The notes: generated by a model not told the origin, from the letters alone. 29,071 nucleotides of DNA from an uncultured Alphaproteobacteria bacterium (GCA_910587405.1 CAJUKS010000015.1:9036-38106); one strand, 5' to 3'. Positions 16,531 through 24,810 are shown, numbered from the stretch's first letter. Program-made: numbers and translations.

Positions 16531-16563
16531 AAGGAGAGAACCGTGTTTTTCAAAGTCAGATGA
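16531..16563 (+). other. Orphan ribosome binding site and six-codon frame
   Basis: AAGGAGAG at 16531-16538 precedes GTG 16543, which opens a frame of only six codons (reading MFFKVR) before TGA 16561. A strong binding site with almost nothing to translate may be the stub of a gene cut when the next segment arrived, or a small leader peptide. Confidence 0.3.
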
Positions 16564-16712
16564 AGGCACTGTTATTTCCGGCAAGAATAAAAGATAAGAG
16601 TGAAATGTTATTAAATTAAAAATTCCGCGATATCGGCTGTCCGATATGAGCGTAAATATAAACAGACGATTTAATTAAAAACAACGTTAAACTTTTAAAA
16701 CCATTTTTTATT

Positions 16713-17963
16713 ATGAAGACAAGAAAAATGTGGTTTGTAATGGCAGCAGCTGCCGTTCTTACCGGTATGATGATGACCTCCTGCGACAAGGACGACGAAA
16801 TCTTCCCGAAGGAGGTCATCGAAAGTGAAGTTCTCGATCAGGGAATCGACGAACAAGTCGAAGAACAGGTCGGAACCGACGGTACCCAACTGAGCTACGA
16901 ATCCTGGATTGTGGTCAAGGGCATCACCCGCGCCGCTTTCGAGAACAAAGTCTCGGTTACTCTCAACAACACGCTTAATAACGTGAACAAGGAAATCGAA
17001 GTCAGCAGCTGGGAAAGCGGTGATGCTACGATTTCCGTTACCTGCAAGGCCGGGGAAAGCCGCAAAAACGGCGACTTCGTGACCGTGTTGGATTCAATCA
17101 TGGTCTGTCGTGTTCAGTATCCCAACTTCTCATTCGACTATGAGCTTGTTTATCAGGTCGGCCTTTATGATGACGGTGTTACCAAGCAAACAATGCCTTA
17201 TCATAAATATGAGAATATTGTGAACAACGGCTGTGAATTGAGTGAGCTTGACGACGTAACGGAGAACGGCAAAGCCTATAAACGGCAGAGATGCGCTCAT
17301 TCTATTACGGTTACCTTTAACGGCAAACAGTATACGGTATCTTCCGAACTGGTGCTGAAGAAGGAAGTAAAGGGTGAAGATATGCTTCTCTCCAGTAAGG
17401 TGGTTGACGAAGGTGTTTCTTTCAGCGAAACTGACAGCTGGTCGGGAGAACTGGTGTCATGGATTATGCTGGAACAGACCTGGTCGGAAAGCGGAATCAA
17501 GCAGATTAAAAAAGAAGTGGTTCTGAAAAACGACATGTTGGAAACAACCGGCTTTTCTACCAATGAGCTTGCCACAATGCCGGGCCCGAACGATTTTGTT
17601 ATTAAGCAGGAAAATGCCGATCCCGGCAGACTGGAAAAACGTGAAGCAGACGGTTTTACGATTCAGCAATACGGATATAACGTTACGGTGCGTCTGAACG
17701 AAAAAGCAAGCGGAAAAACGTTGGTTTATATGCCTTATGAGTTTGTTTATGAAAAGGCGACTTATCAGGATGAAAAGCTGACTTACGAAATGCCTTTCCG
17801 GCATTATGAAAATCCGCAATCGTCGTTTACGGCAGAAAGTTGGAATCTGGGTGAAGGCGGAATGTACAGCATGAAACTTGGAATAAGTTTTTCGATTCAA
17901 TTTGGAGAGAAAACCTATTCCGACAGTGAACGCTATACGTTCTTCTACGGTGAACAGCGGTAG
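16713..17963 (+). CDS. Bacteroidetes-type lipoprotein of unknown function
   Basis: This 416-residue protein has a signal peptide and lipobox MTSC (Cys24), followed by DKDDE. Short N-termini ending SCDKDD are characteristic of Bacteroidetes surface lipoproteins. The ATG has no Shine-Dalgarno sequence and follows an A/T-rich stretch, also a Bacteroidetes habit and unlike nearly every other gene here. The mature part is beta-rich and contains a two-fold repeat of about 200 residues: MPYHKYEN (161-168) with its following strands recurs as MPFRHYEN (360-367). No enzyme motif is seen; a binding or adhesion role is possible. Most likely it was acquired from a gut Bacteroidetes. The lipoprotein call is firm; the origin is inferred. 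Confidence 0.85.
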   Translation: MKTRKMWFVMAAAAVLTGMMMTSCDKDDEIFPKEVIESEVLDQGIDEQVEEQVGTDGTQLSYESWIVVKGITRAAFENKVSVTLNNTLNNVNKEIEVSSWESGDATISVTCKAGESRKNGDFVTVLDSIMVCRVQYPNFSFDYELVYQVGLYDDGVTKQTMPYHKYENIVNNGCELSELDDVTENGKAYKRQRCAHSITVTFNGKQYTVSSELVLKKEVKGEDMLLSSKVVDEGVSFSETDSWSGELVSWIMLEQTWSESGIKQIKKEVVLKNDMLETTGFSTNELATMPGPNDFVIKQENADPGRLEKREADGFTIQQYGYNVTVRLNEKASGKTLVYMPYEFVYEKATYQDEKLTYEMPFRHYENPQSSFTAESWNLGEGGMYSMKLGISFSIQFGEKTYSDSERYTFFYGEQR

Positions 17964-17983
17964 CTTGCTGTTCTGTGAATGAA

Positions 17984-18020
17984 AAACACCGGGCCGGTTA
18001 AGGCTCGGTGTTTTCTTTTG
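17984..18020 (+). terminator. Strong terminator after the lipoprotein gene
   Basis: Bases 17984-17996 pair with 18003-18015 in a 13-bp stem (one G-T pair, ends AAAACACCG/CGGTGTTTT) with loop GGTTAA and a T-rich tail. It lies between two convergent genes and may serve both. Confidence 0.85.
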
Positions 18021-18028
18021 AAAAAATT

Positions 18029-18286
18029 TTATTCGTCTGCCGGAGCTTCCATAAAGACGGTGACTTCATAGTTGTCTTTTTGCAAAAAACTCCAATCCAA
18101 AGGCAGTGGTTGTACCGGTTTCCAGCCTGCATTCAACAGTTCCTGAATTCGATCTCTGATTATTGAACGATTGTTATAATCCAAACGTTTTGGAAGATCT
18201 TGTTCTTTTTCTGATAACCAGCATTTTGTTCCGAAATGGTCAGAATGAGATCCCTTTTCGGTAAGTTGTTTAATGTTCTTTTTCAT
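18029..18286 (-). CDS. Small hypothetical protein (85 residues)
   Basis: This is a soluble, charged protein with no signal peptide or membrane helix and no family I recognise. The middle (NNRSIIRDRIQELLNAGWKPVQPLPLDW) looks like a helix followed by a turn. ATG 18284-18286 has no Shine-Dalgarno sequence; the bases before it are A/T-rich with a TATACT just upstream. This matches the neighbouring Bacteroidetes-like lipoprotein gene and not the alphaproteobacterial genes, so both probably came on one foreign segment. Confidence 0.6.
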   Translation of the reverse strand: MKKNIKQLTEKGSHSDHFGTKCWLSEKEQDLPKRLDYNNRSIIRDRIQELLNAGWKPVQPLPLDWSFLQKDNYEVTVFMEAPADE

Positions 18287-18541
18287 AGTATAGGGTTTAA
18301 TAATTAAAAATTATGTCAAGACCGGAGAAATCAGGATCCGGTCCAAATAAATTCTACTCAAATTTATAAGCCGACAAACCCAAAAAACGCTCATTGAGCC
18401 GATGCTTGTGCGCATTGTTTGTTTTTGCCGCAAAAGTAATATATTGATAATTTTTTACTGCCCGTATTATACGGAAAAATATTTCTGAAAGCAAGGGAAA
18501 TGATGATTCTGCGACGGTCGTTGAGCTTTTGGTATTTTTCA
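18287..18541. other. AT-rich intergenic stretch between the foreign segment and the hydrogenase operon
   Basis: It holds the -7-like element above and a 13-base palindrome CCGTATTATACGG (18462-18474). A minus-strand frame at 18354-18605 starts inside the hydA coding end and runs through the hydA terminator, so it is not a gene. Confidence 0.5.
18431..18438 (-). promoter_or_regulatory. Bacteroidetes-like -7 promoter element
   Basis: On the minus strand these bases read TACTTTTG, matching the Bacteroidetes -7 consensus TAnnTTTG. It lies about 145 bases upstream of the 85-residue gene. No clear TTTG-type -33 partner is visible 19-21 bases upstream, so this is suggestive only. Confidence 0.3.
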
Positions 18542-18570
18542 AACAACCCCCGGTTAAACCGGGGGTTGTT
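18542..18570 (-). terminator. Terminator of the hydrogenase operon
   Basis: AACAACCCCCGGTT (18542-18555) pairs perfectly with AACCGGGGGTTGTT (18557-18570), 8 bases after the hydA stop. The following bases on the minus strand are TTTGAAAAA rather than a clean T-run. Confidence 0.75.
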
Positions 18571-18577
18571 GCTTCTT

Positions 18578-20347
18578 TTATCGCTTGTAAGCCGCGCGCG
18601 GGCAATAGTGCGTGTGCAGCAGCTTATGGGCTTTTTCGCCGTTGGGCCGGCCGATGTACTCTTCGTAGAGGATTTTGATCGACTGGTTATGGTGTGACAG
18701 CCGGTTGGCGGCTTTCAGGTCTTCGTCAAACAGTCCCTTGGCGCGTTTGCGGCGAATGTCGTCGGTAATGCCGCGCGGTTTCGGTTGTCCGGGCAACATC
18801 ACCCGCGGTTGTCCGCCGCCGGCAATACAGCCGCCGCGGCAGGCCATTACCTCCACAAAGTGGTAAGGCGGTTCTTCGCCGGCTTCTCGGGCGGCACGAA
18901 TCCGCTCCAATACTTTTTCAACGTTGCCGGTACCGTGGGCGACCGCAATGCGAATCGTTTTTCCGGCAATTTCGACGTCGGCCTGCTTGATGCCGTCCAG
19001 CCCTTCGATTGCGCGGAAGTTCAACTCACCCAATTCCTGTCCGGTAATATAAAAATAAGCCGTTCGCAAAGCTGCGGTCATGACGCCGCCGCTGGCGCCG
19101 AAAATCGTTCCCGCGCCCGAATATTCGCCGAGCGGATTGTCGGCGGCTTCTTCGGGAAGGCTGCGGAAATCAATTCCGGCCTGTTTGATCATCCGCGCCA
19201 GTTCACGGGTCGTTAACGAGACGTCAACGTCCTGGAAACCGGAGGAGTTCATATCTTCGCTGCGGACAATTTCCCATTTCTTGGCGGTGCAGGGCATGAT
19301 CGAGATCACGCGAATGCGAGCCGGATCAAGTCCCATTTTGTCGGCATAATAGGTCTTGGCCAACGCGCCGACCATCGATTGCGGCGATTTGCAGGTGGAG
19401 AAATGCGCAATCATATCCTGATGATACTTTTCCAACAGATCTACCCAGGCCGGGCAGCAGCTGGTAAACATCGGCAGACTTTGCGGTTCTTCGGTAAAGC
19501 GGCGCACAAACTCGGTCGCTTCTTCGATGATGGTCAGATCGGCGCCGAAGTTGGTGTCAAAAATGCGTTTGAAGCCCATGCGCCGAAGAGCGGCATAAGT
19601 CTTTCCGGTCAGGTTTTCGCCGAATTCATAACCGAATTCTTCACCGATCGCCACCCGAACTGCCGGCGCAATCTGAACAATGGTATAGAGGCCGTTGTCG
19701 TTGAGCATGTCCCACACTTTCTGAGTCTCGTCATATTCGACGATGGCGCCGGTGGGACAATGGGCGGAACACTGACCGCATTTAATGCAGGGACTGTCGG
19801 CGAGGTTGATACCGTTGGCGGCGGTCACGCGAGTGGCCAGGCCGCGGTTGAGGTAACCCAACGCCCATACGTTTTGCTGATTTTGACAGACTTCGACACA
19901 ACGGCCGCAAAGGATGCACTTGCTTGAGTCAAGCACCAACGCTTTGGTCGAATCGTCGATGGGCCAACGTTTGGTGAGGTTGGGCAAAGTTGCTTCTTTG
20001 ATGCCGAAAGTGTTGCTCAGGTCCTGGAGTTCGCAGTGTCCGGAGCGGATGCAGGTCAGGCAGGCGTTGGGGTGGTTGCTCAAAATCAGCTTGAGAACGG
20101 TGCGGCGCACTTCCACCAGTTCGGCGTCGGAAGTGATCACTTCCATTCCTTCGGCGACCGGGGTGCAGCAGGAACGCATGATGCGGCCGTTGACTTTGAC
20201 GATACAAATGCCGCATCCGGCAGTGGCGTCGACGTCGGGGTGTTTGCATAAGGTCGGAATTTCGATATGAACGCTGCGGGCGGCCTCTAAAATCGAGGTT
20301 CCGGCGGTTGCTTCAACATCGTAATTGTCAATTTTCAGTTTTACCAT
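18578..20347 (-). CDS. hydA: [FeFe]-hydrogenase catalytic subunit HydA (NAD-linked, group A3-like)
   Basis: This 589-residue protein catalyses H2 formation or oxidation at an H-cluster. Domains in order: a [2Fe-2S] ferredoxin domain (Cys34, Cys45, Cys48, Cys60/61); a His-Cys3 [4Fe-4S] site (His92, Cys96, Cys99, Cys105); two [4Fe-4S] motifs (CILCGRCVEVC at 144-154, CIKCGQCSAHCP at 187-198); and the H-cluster domain. All three H-cluster signatures are intact: TSCCPAW (Cys297-298), MPCTAKKWE (Cys353) and EVMACRGGCIAGGGQP (Cys503, Cys507). It lacks the extra C-terminal [2Fe-2S] domain of the Thermotoga subunit. The start overlaps the hydB stop by one base. With HydB and HydC it should form a cytoplasmic trimer coupling NADH and ferredoxin to H2. 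The maturases HydE, HydF and HydG are not in the window. Confidence 0.96.
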   Translation of the reverse strand: MVKLKIDNYDVEATAGTSILEAARSVHIEIPTLCKHPDVDATAGCGICIVKVNGRIMRSCCTPVAEGMEVITSDAELVEVRRTVLKLILSNHPNACLTCIRSGHCELQDLSNTFGIKEATLPNLTKRWPIDDSTKALVLDSSKCILCGRCVEVCQNQQNVWALGYLNRGLATRVTAANGINLADSPCIKCGQCSAHCPTGAIVEYDETQKVWDMLNDNGLYTIVQIAPAVRVAIGEEFGYEFGENLTGKTYAALRRMGFKRIFDTNFGADLTIIEEATEFVRRFTEEPQSLPMFTSCCPAWVDLLEKYHQDMIAHFSTCKSPQSMVGALAKTYYADKMGLDPARIRVISIMPCTAKKWEIVRSEDMNSSGFQDVDVSLTTRELARMIKQAGIDFRSLPEEAADNPLGEYSGAGTIFGASGGVMTAALRTAYFYITGQELGELNFRAIEGLDGIKQADVEIAGKTIRIAVAHGTGNVEKVLERIRAAREAGEEPPYHFVEVMACRGGCIAGGGQPRVMLPGQPKPRGITDDIRRKRAKGLFDEDLKAANRLSHHNQSIKILYEEYIGRPNGEKAHKLLHTHYCPRAAYKR

Positions 20348-22044
20348 TATTTAGCCTCCGTGATTTTGTCCTGATTGCCGGCCACCTTGGCTTCGTATTC
20401 TTCGCCGAAGAAACGCATGGTGGAAAGAATCGGGTTAGGTGCGGTTTGTCCGAGTCCGCACAGTGACGCCTTTTGCATGGCGACGGCAATTTTGCGCAGT
20501 TCTTCAATGTCTTTGCGGGTGCCTTTGCCTTTGGCAATTTTTTCCAGCAGCAGCAACATCTGCTTGCCGCCGATGCGACAGGGTGCGCATTTGCCGCAGG
20601 ATTCGTCGACGGTAAAGTCGAGATAGAATTTGGCGATATCAACCATATCGGCGGTTTCGTCCATTACGATCATGCCGCCCGAACCCATGATGGAACCGAC
20701 TTTTTTGAGTTCTTCGTAACAAACCGGCAAATCGATGTTCGAAGCCGGAATAACCCCGCCTGACGGGCCGCCGGTCTGGACCGCTTTCAGTTTTTTGCCG
20801 TTGGGAACGCCGCCGCCGATCTGATTGACGATTTCGTCAATGGTGGTGCCCATCGGCACTTCGATCAGACCGGAGTGTTCCACCTGTCCGGTTAAGGCAA
20901 AAACTTTGGTCCCTTTTGACGTTTCGGTGCCGAAAGAAGCAAACCAATCGGCGCCTTTGAGGATAATCGGCGCCACGTTGGCGAGGGTTTCGACGTTGTT
21001 GATACAACTCGGTTTGTCCCACAGACCGACTTCGGTCGGATAGGGCGGGCGCGGACGCGGGGTGCCGCGTTTGCCTTCGATCGAGTGGATGAGGGCGGTT
21101 TCCTCACCGCAGACAAAAGCGCCGGCGCCGAGGCGAATGTCGATGTTGAAATTGAAACCGGTGCCCATGATGTTGTTGCCGAGCAGGCGGTTTTTCTTGC
21201 AGGCCTTGATCGCTTTTTCGATTCTTTCCACCGCCAGCGGATATTCGGCGCGAATATAAAACCATCCTTCGGTGGCGCCGATGGCGTAGGCGGCAATCAT
21301 CATGCCTTCGATCACGTCATGGGGGTTGGATTCGAGAATGCTGCGGTCCATATAAGCACCGGGATCGCCTTCGTCACCGTTGCAAATGATGAACTTGTCG
21401 TCAACAACCGGAACTTTGGCCGCCAGTTCCCATTTGAGACCGGTCGGAAAACCGGCGCCGCCGCGGCCGCGCAGGCCCGATTTCTTAATTTCGGCCGCGA
21501 CTTCGGCCGGCGTCATGGTTTTGAGCACCTTTTCCAACGCCAGATAACCGCCGCGGGCAATGTATTCGTGAATATCTTCGGGATCAAGATGCCCGGCCTG
21601 TTTTAAAACCACTTTTTCCTGCTTGGTGAAGAACGGCAGATCGAGGGACAGCACATATTTGTTTAAAAATTCGGGCAATTCGAAAGTTTCGCCTTCGGTC
21701 AGTTTGAGAGCCGGAATAACGTGTTCGGAAATGATGATGCGTGCCACCAGCGGTTCCAGTCGTTTGTAAAGAACGTCTTTTTGCCCCTTGATTTCGACTC
21801 GTACCAGCGGTCCCTGGGCGCATAATCCCATGCAACCGGTGGCCACGATGCGTACTTTGCCTTCCAGTCCGTGTTCGGCCACCGCTGATTTGAGCAGGTC
21901 GAGAATATCGTCGCTGCCCGAAGATTTGCAGCCGGTGGAGTGGCAGCAATAGATGTTGCAGACAAAACGGTCAAGATCCTGCCGTTTGTTCTTGGCAATT
22001 TCGTGGATATCGAATCTTTTGTCAATTTCATTCATATCAGCCAT
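20347..22044 (-). CDS. hydB: NADH-binding hydrogenase subunit HydB (NuoF-like)
   Basis: This 565-residue flavoprotein carries FMN and NAD(H). The start ATG 22042-22044 has AAGGAG 7 bases upstream and overlaps hydC by 8 bases; the frame is open to 22107. An N-terminal thioredoxin-like [2Fe-2S] domain has cysteines near 34, 39, 71 and 75. The NuoF core has SGLRGRGGAGFPTGLKW (FMN) and the CNGDEGDPGAYMDR region. An SLBB domain and the [4Fe-4S] motif ESCGKCAPCRIG with a later LCGLG follow. The protein ends soon after, so the C-terminal two-[4Fe-4S] ferredoxin domain found in many bifurcating HydB subunits is missing. In the trimer it should exchange electrons with NAD and pass them to HydA. Confidence 0.93.
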   Translation of the reverse strand: MADMNEIDKRFDIHEIAKNKRQDLDRFVCNIYCCHSTGCKSSGSDDILDLLKSAVAEHGLEGKVRIVATGCMGLCAQGPLVRVEIKGQKDVLYKRLEPLVARIIISEHVIPALKLTEGETFELPEFLNKYVLSLDLPFFTKQEKVVLKQAGHLDPEDIHEYIARGGYLALEKVLKTMTPAEVAAEIKKSGLRGRGGAGFPTGLKWELAAKVPVVDDKFIICNGDEGDPGAYMDRSILESNPHDVIEGMMIAAYAIGATEGWFYIRAEYPLAVERIEKAIKACKKNRLLGNNIMGTGFNFNIDIRLGAGAFVCGEETALIHSIEGKRGTPRPRPPYPTEVGLWDKPSCINNVETLANVAPIILKGADWFASFGTETSKGTKVFALTGQVEHSGLIEVPMGTTIDEIVNQIGGGVPNGKKLKAVQTGGPSGGVIPASNIDLPVCYEELKKVGSIMGSGGMIVMDETADMVDIAKFYLDFTVDESCGKCAPCRIGGKQMLLLLEKIAKGKGTRKDIEELRKIAVAMQKASLCGLGQTAPNPILSTMRFFGEEYEAKVAGNQDKITEAK

Positions 22045-22531
22045 GGGCCAGCTCCTTGTCTTCGTCGTCAAATTTTTTGCGCCATTCGTCAATGATGTTG
22101 TGAACATCGCCGACGGTTACGCGACCGTATGTTTTTCCGTTGACCACGCATACCGGCGCCAGGCCGCAGCAGCCGACGCAGCGGACGCATTGCAGGTGAA
22201 AAGTGCGGTCGGGGGTGCTTTCGCCCTCGCTGATACCGAGCTCTTTTTTAAATTCTTCGAGAACTTTGTCGTTTCCTTTTAAATAACAGGCGGTTCCGGT
22301 ACATACCGAAATAACCGCCTTGCCGGGTGCTTCCAGCTTGAAAAAATTGTAAAAGGTGAGAACTTCGTAAATCCGAGCCAGCGGAATGTTCATCGCCCGG
22401 GCAATTTCCAGCGCGTCTTCCCACGGAACATAGCCCTTGACATCCTGAATTTCATGGAGGGCCATAATCAGCGACCCCCTCTTTTTGCGCCATTTGGCGG
22501 CGACTTGCGTTGCAACAGAAGTATCGCCCAT
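22037..22531 (-). CDS. hydC: Hydrogenase subunit HydC (NuoE-like [2Fe-2S] protein)
   Basis: This 164-residue thioredoxin-like ferredoxin is the first gene of the hydrogenase operon. The helical N-terminus (about 1-65) is followed by the NuoE [2Fe-2S] site: Cys77 and Cys82 in VCTGTACYLKG, and Cys118 and Cys122 in RCVGCCGLAP. ATG 22529-22531 has a full AGGAGG about 11 bases upstream. It sits at the HydB interface and relays electrons. An Asp-hydrogenase HndA-type or a complex I NuoE assignment is excluded by the hydA partner and the absence of other nuo genes here. Confidence 0.93.
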   Translation of the reverse strand: MGDTSVATQVAAKWRKKRGSLIMALHEIQDVKGYVPWEDALEIARAMNIPLARIYEVLTFYNFFKLEAPGKAVISVCTGTACYLKGNDKVLEEFKKELGISEGESTPDRTFHLQCVRCVGCCGLAPVCVVNGKTYGRVTVGDVHNIIDEWRKKFDDEDKELAHG

Positions 22532-22566
22532 ATACTTAACCTCCTAAAGTAAATTGTCTATGTGCT

Positions 22567-22581
22567 TATGCTATCAGCATA
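22567..22581. promoter_or_regulatory. 15-bp palindrome over the hyd promoter -10
   Basis: TATGCT-ATC-AGCATA is a perfect inverted repeat. One arm is the -10 element itself, which is where a repressor would block transcription. It does not match the FNR pattern TTGAT-N4-ATCAA. The regulator is unknown. Confidence 0.4.
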
Positions 22582-22604
22582 TTCGTAAAAATGTGATTGC
22601 ACAA
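22576..22604 (-). promoter_or_regulatory. Promoter of the hydCBA operon
   Basis: On the minus strand TTGTGC (22604-22599) and TATGCT (22581-22576) are separated by exactly 17 bases, 45 bases upstream of the hydC start. Confidence 0.55.
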
Positions 22605-22640
22605 GTCTAAAAAAATATACTTCTTGATAACTCGAAGGTT

Positions 22641-24686
22641 TTATAAATGGCCTTTTTTGAACAGTTGACGATATTTGTAGATGCTGCCGCCTTCAACGTT
22701 CCAGCTGAAGTCTTTTTGCATGGCGTTGATCGTCATCCGATGCAACAGATCAAAATGGCGGTAAAAGGTTTCCAATGCCTTGATCAGAGTTTCGGCATAG
22801 GCGTTAACATTGTTTTTCAACCGCTGAGCCGTCAGGTTGTTGCCGTAAACGCGCCGTTTGTGGGAAGAGAAAAACACTTCGGTGCGAAAACCGTCAATGC
22901 CGTGATCAACGGTGTCAACCAGGCCGCCAGTAGACATCGTGACCGGCAGCACGCCTTTGGCCATCGCTTCCATCTGATTGAGACCGCAAGGCTCGAAGCG
23001 GCTCGGCATCAGATAAAAATCGGAAGCGAGCTGGATCGCGTAGGCAAAATCGTCAAGATAGCCGCGAAAGACAAAGATGCGTTCGCCGCATTTGGGATGG
23101 GTGGCCATGATGCGGTCCTTGAGGTTGGTGAGATGTTCAAAACATTTGTTGTCGCCGGCGCCGCCGAGAATGAAAATCGGCATTTCGATGTTTTTAAGGG
23201 CGCCGAATTTGTCACACAAGCTAATGATTGCCTGAGCGGCAATGTCGTAACCTTTTTGTTCAACCAGTCGGCTGGTGGCGCATACAACCGGAGTGCGGGC
23301 AATGTTTTTGATTTTTTTGCTGAGGTCGTCAAATTTATAAGTGTCGATCAGCGGAATCACTTTCTGCTTGTATTCGGGATCGGCGGCGATTTTGGAAATC
23401 AGGCGGATGAATTCTTTTTTGTTCTCCAATTTGGCATCCAAATGATTTTCGTCGTAGAATTTGAAATGAAACGGCGCAAAGTACCGGTTGATGGCTTCAA
23501 TGCGGTCCGGGTTGGGAGTGATCAGCTTTTTGTCATATCCGTTGACAATCCCGAAAAAGTTGCGGTGGTCTTTGCGGATTTTTAAGATATCCCGAAAATC
23601 AAATCCGAAATCGAGTTCTTTGGAAACCTCTTCCATGTAGTTTTTGGAAACGGTAACCACCCGATCGGCAAGATGAAAATTGCATGAGGCCTGATTGTAA
23701 CAGTCATAGACGATCAGGGTATGACAGGTACGGGGATTGCTGTTTTTAATCGCTTTGGCGTTTTTAAAAACGATGCCGGCCATGTTTTCATACAGCGAAT
23801 TCAGAATTTTGGAAGTGTTTTCATAATCCCAGCCCTGATAACCGAGGTGATGGGCGAGATGGATTACCGGCAGGTTTTTCAGTTTTTCGCACAGCTGCGG
23901 CGAAATCAAACCCGCTTCCTGCTGGGCAATCGAAAAATATTTGGTCAGTCCGGCAAGGGCGCCGCTGTGCCAGTCGTTGGCGATCAGCAGGTTGGGTGCG
24001 GCCAGTGCGGTTTTGTTTTTTTGCAGCAAAGTTTTAACCAGGATGTAAACCGCTTTGGAGAAAAAGGCGAAGCGTTCGACTTCGTTGATGTGAAATTCGT
24101 TTAGAATGTAACAACCGTCCTGAGCCGGGTTGTTTTCGGGATGCGGATTGATGGAGAAAAAGCGGTCGTTTTGCAAAAAGATATATTCGACGTTGTCGCG
24201 TTTGCCGCGCCAGACCGTCACGTTGTATTTGACCAACGTGCTGCGCTCGCCCTGGAAGGGAACCTTGATCGTGATGATTTTTTCCAGCGAGACCGATTTT
24301 TTCTCGGCGCCGTCATAAATATTGTTTTCGAACCGGGCTTTCTTTTTGCCGGTGTCGCCGACATAAAGCGGCGTTACCACCGAGACCAGATCGCCGTCGG
24401 CGGCAAAACTGCGGTTAAAGGCTTCCGGCAATTCGGAAGCGACCATTCCCAAACCGCCCCATTTCATAAACACGGCGGTTTCCGCCGTCATCATCCAGGC
24501 GTTGACTTTGTCGATCTGCGGCCAGTCGTTTTTGCCGAGACACTGCCGGCGTCCCAGATTTTGGATCTCGGCCAGATTAGGTTTGTTGACAACACTAAAA
24601 GCGATGGAAAATTTTTTTAAATTAAAATTTTTGGGCAGCGGTTTAAAAACGCTGGAGTCGGCTTTCGGCGCAGTAACACGATTCAT
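22641..24686 (-). CDS. glgA: Glycogen (starch) synthase, GT5 family
   Basis: This enzyme extends alpha-1,4-glucan from an ADP- or UDP-glucose donor. I start it at ATG 24684-24686 (681 residues), preceded by GAGAGAG; the frame is open to 24722. The GT5 N-domain has AETAVFMKWGGLGMVASELPE (KxGGL at 75-79), then LLIANDWHSGAL and IHLAHHLGYQGWDY. The C-domain has TSRLVEQKGYDI, ILGGAGD and SRFEPCGLNQMEAM (the E-x7-E acid pair), followed by STGGLVDTV. It is about 200 residues longer than common GlgA proteins. The extra length includes some 60 N-terminal residues and insertions in the middle, such as the INRYFAPFHFKFYDENHLDAK region. No other glycogen gene lies beside it. Storage glucan would feed the fermentation implied by the hydrogenase. 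Confidence 0.9.
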   Translation of the reverse strand: MNRVTAPKADSSVFKPLPKNFNLKKFSIAFSVVNKPNLAEIQNLGRRQCLGKNDWPQIDKVNAWMMTAETAVFMKWGGLGMVASELPEAFNRSFAADGDLVSVVTPLYVGDTGKKKARFENNIYDGAEKKSVSLEKIITIKVPFQGERSTLVKYNVTVWRGKRDNVEYIFLQNDRFFSINPHPENNPAQDGCYILNEFHINEVERFAFFSKAVYILVKTLLQKNKTALAAPNLLIANDWHSGALAGLTKYFSIAQQEAGLISPQLCEKLKNLPVIHLAHHLGYQGWDYENTSKILNSLYENMAGIVFKNAKAIKNSNPRTCHTLIVYDCYNQASCNFHLADRVVTVSKNYMEEVSKELDFGFDFRDILKIRKDHRNFFGIVNGYDKKLITPNPDRIEAINRYFAPFHFKFYDENHLDAKLENKKEFIRLISKIAADPEYKQKVIPLIDTYKFDDLSKKIKNIARTPVVCATSRLVEQKGYDIAAQAIISLCDKFGALKNIEMPIFILGGAGDNKCFEHLTNLKDRIMATHPKCGERIFVFRGYLDDFAYAIQLASDFYLMPSRFEPCGLNQMEAMAKGVLPVTMSTGGLVDTVDHGIDGFRTEVFFSSHKRRVYGNNLTAQRLKNNVNAYAETLIKALETFYRHFDLLHRMTINAMQKDFSWNVEGGSIYKYRQLFKKGHL

Positions 24687-24810
24687 ATCATCTCTCTCAA
24701 TAGTCAGAATAATCAATAACAAGAGAATATATTGTCTGTTTTAAGAATTAATTAAAAAGGCAACAGAAACTTCTCCCCTTGACTTGTTTATCTTTAATCA
24801 TTAAATGTTG

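Noticed and set aside
18542..18570. CRISPR-like or mobile-element repeat
   Set aside because: The perfect inverted repeat occurs once and sits right after the hydA stop, as expected for a terminator.
18354..18605. 83-codon minus-strand frame after hydA
   Set aside because: It starts inside hydA and continues through its terminator stem, so it would not be expressed as a separate gene.
22549..22640. FNR or ArcA site at the hydrogenase promoter
   Set aside because: No TTGAT-N4-ATCAA pattern is found; only TTGATAACTCGAA, which does not fit.
22647..23585. 312-codon frame opposite glgA
   Set aside because: It is a mirror of the GT5 coding sequence, which has conserved catalytic motifs.
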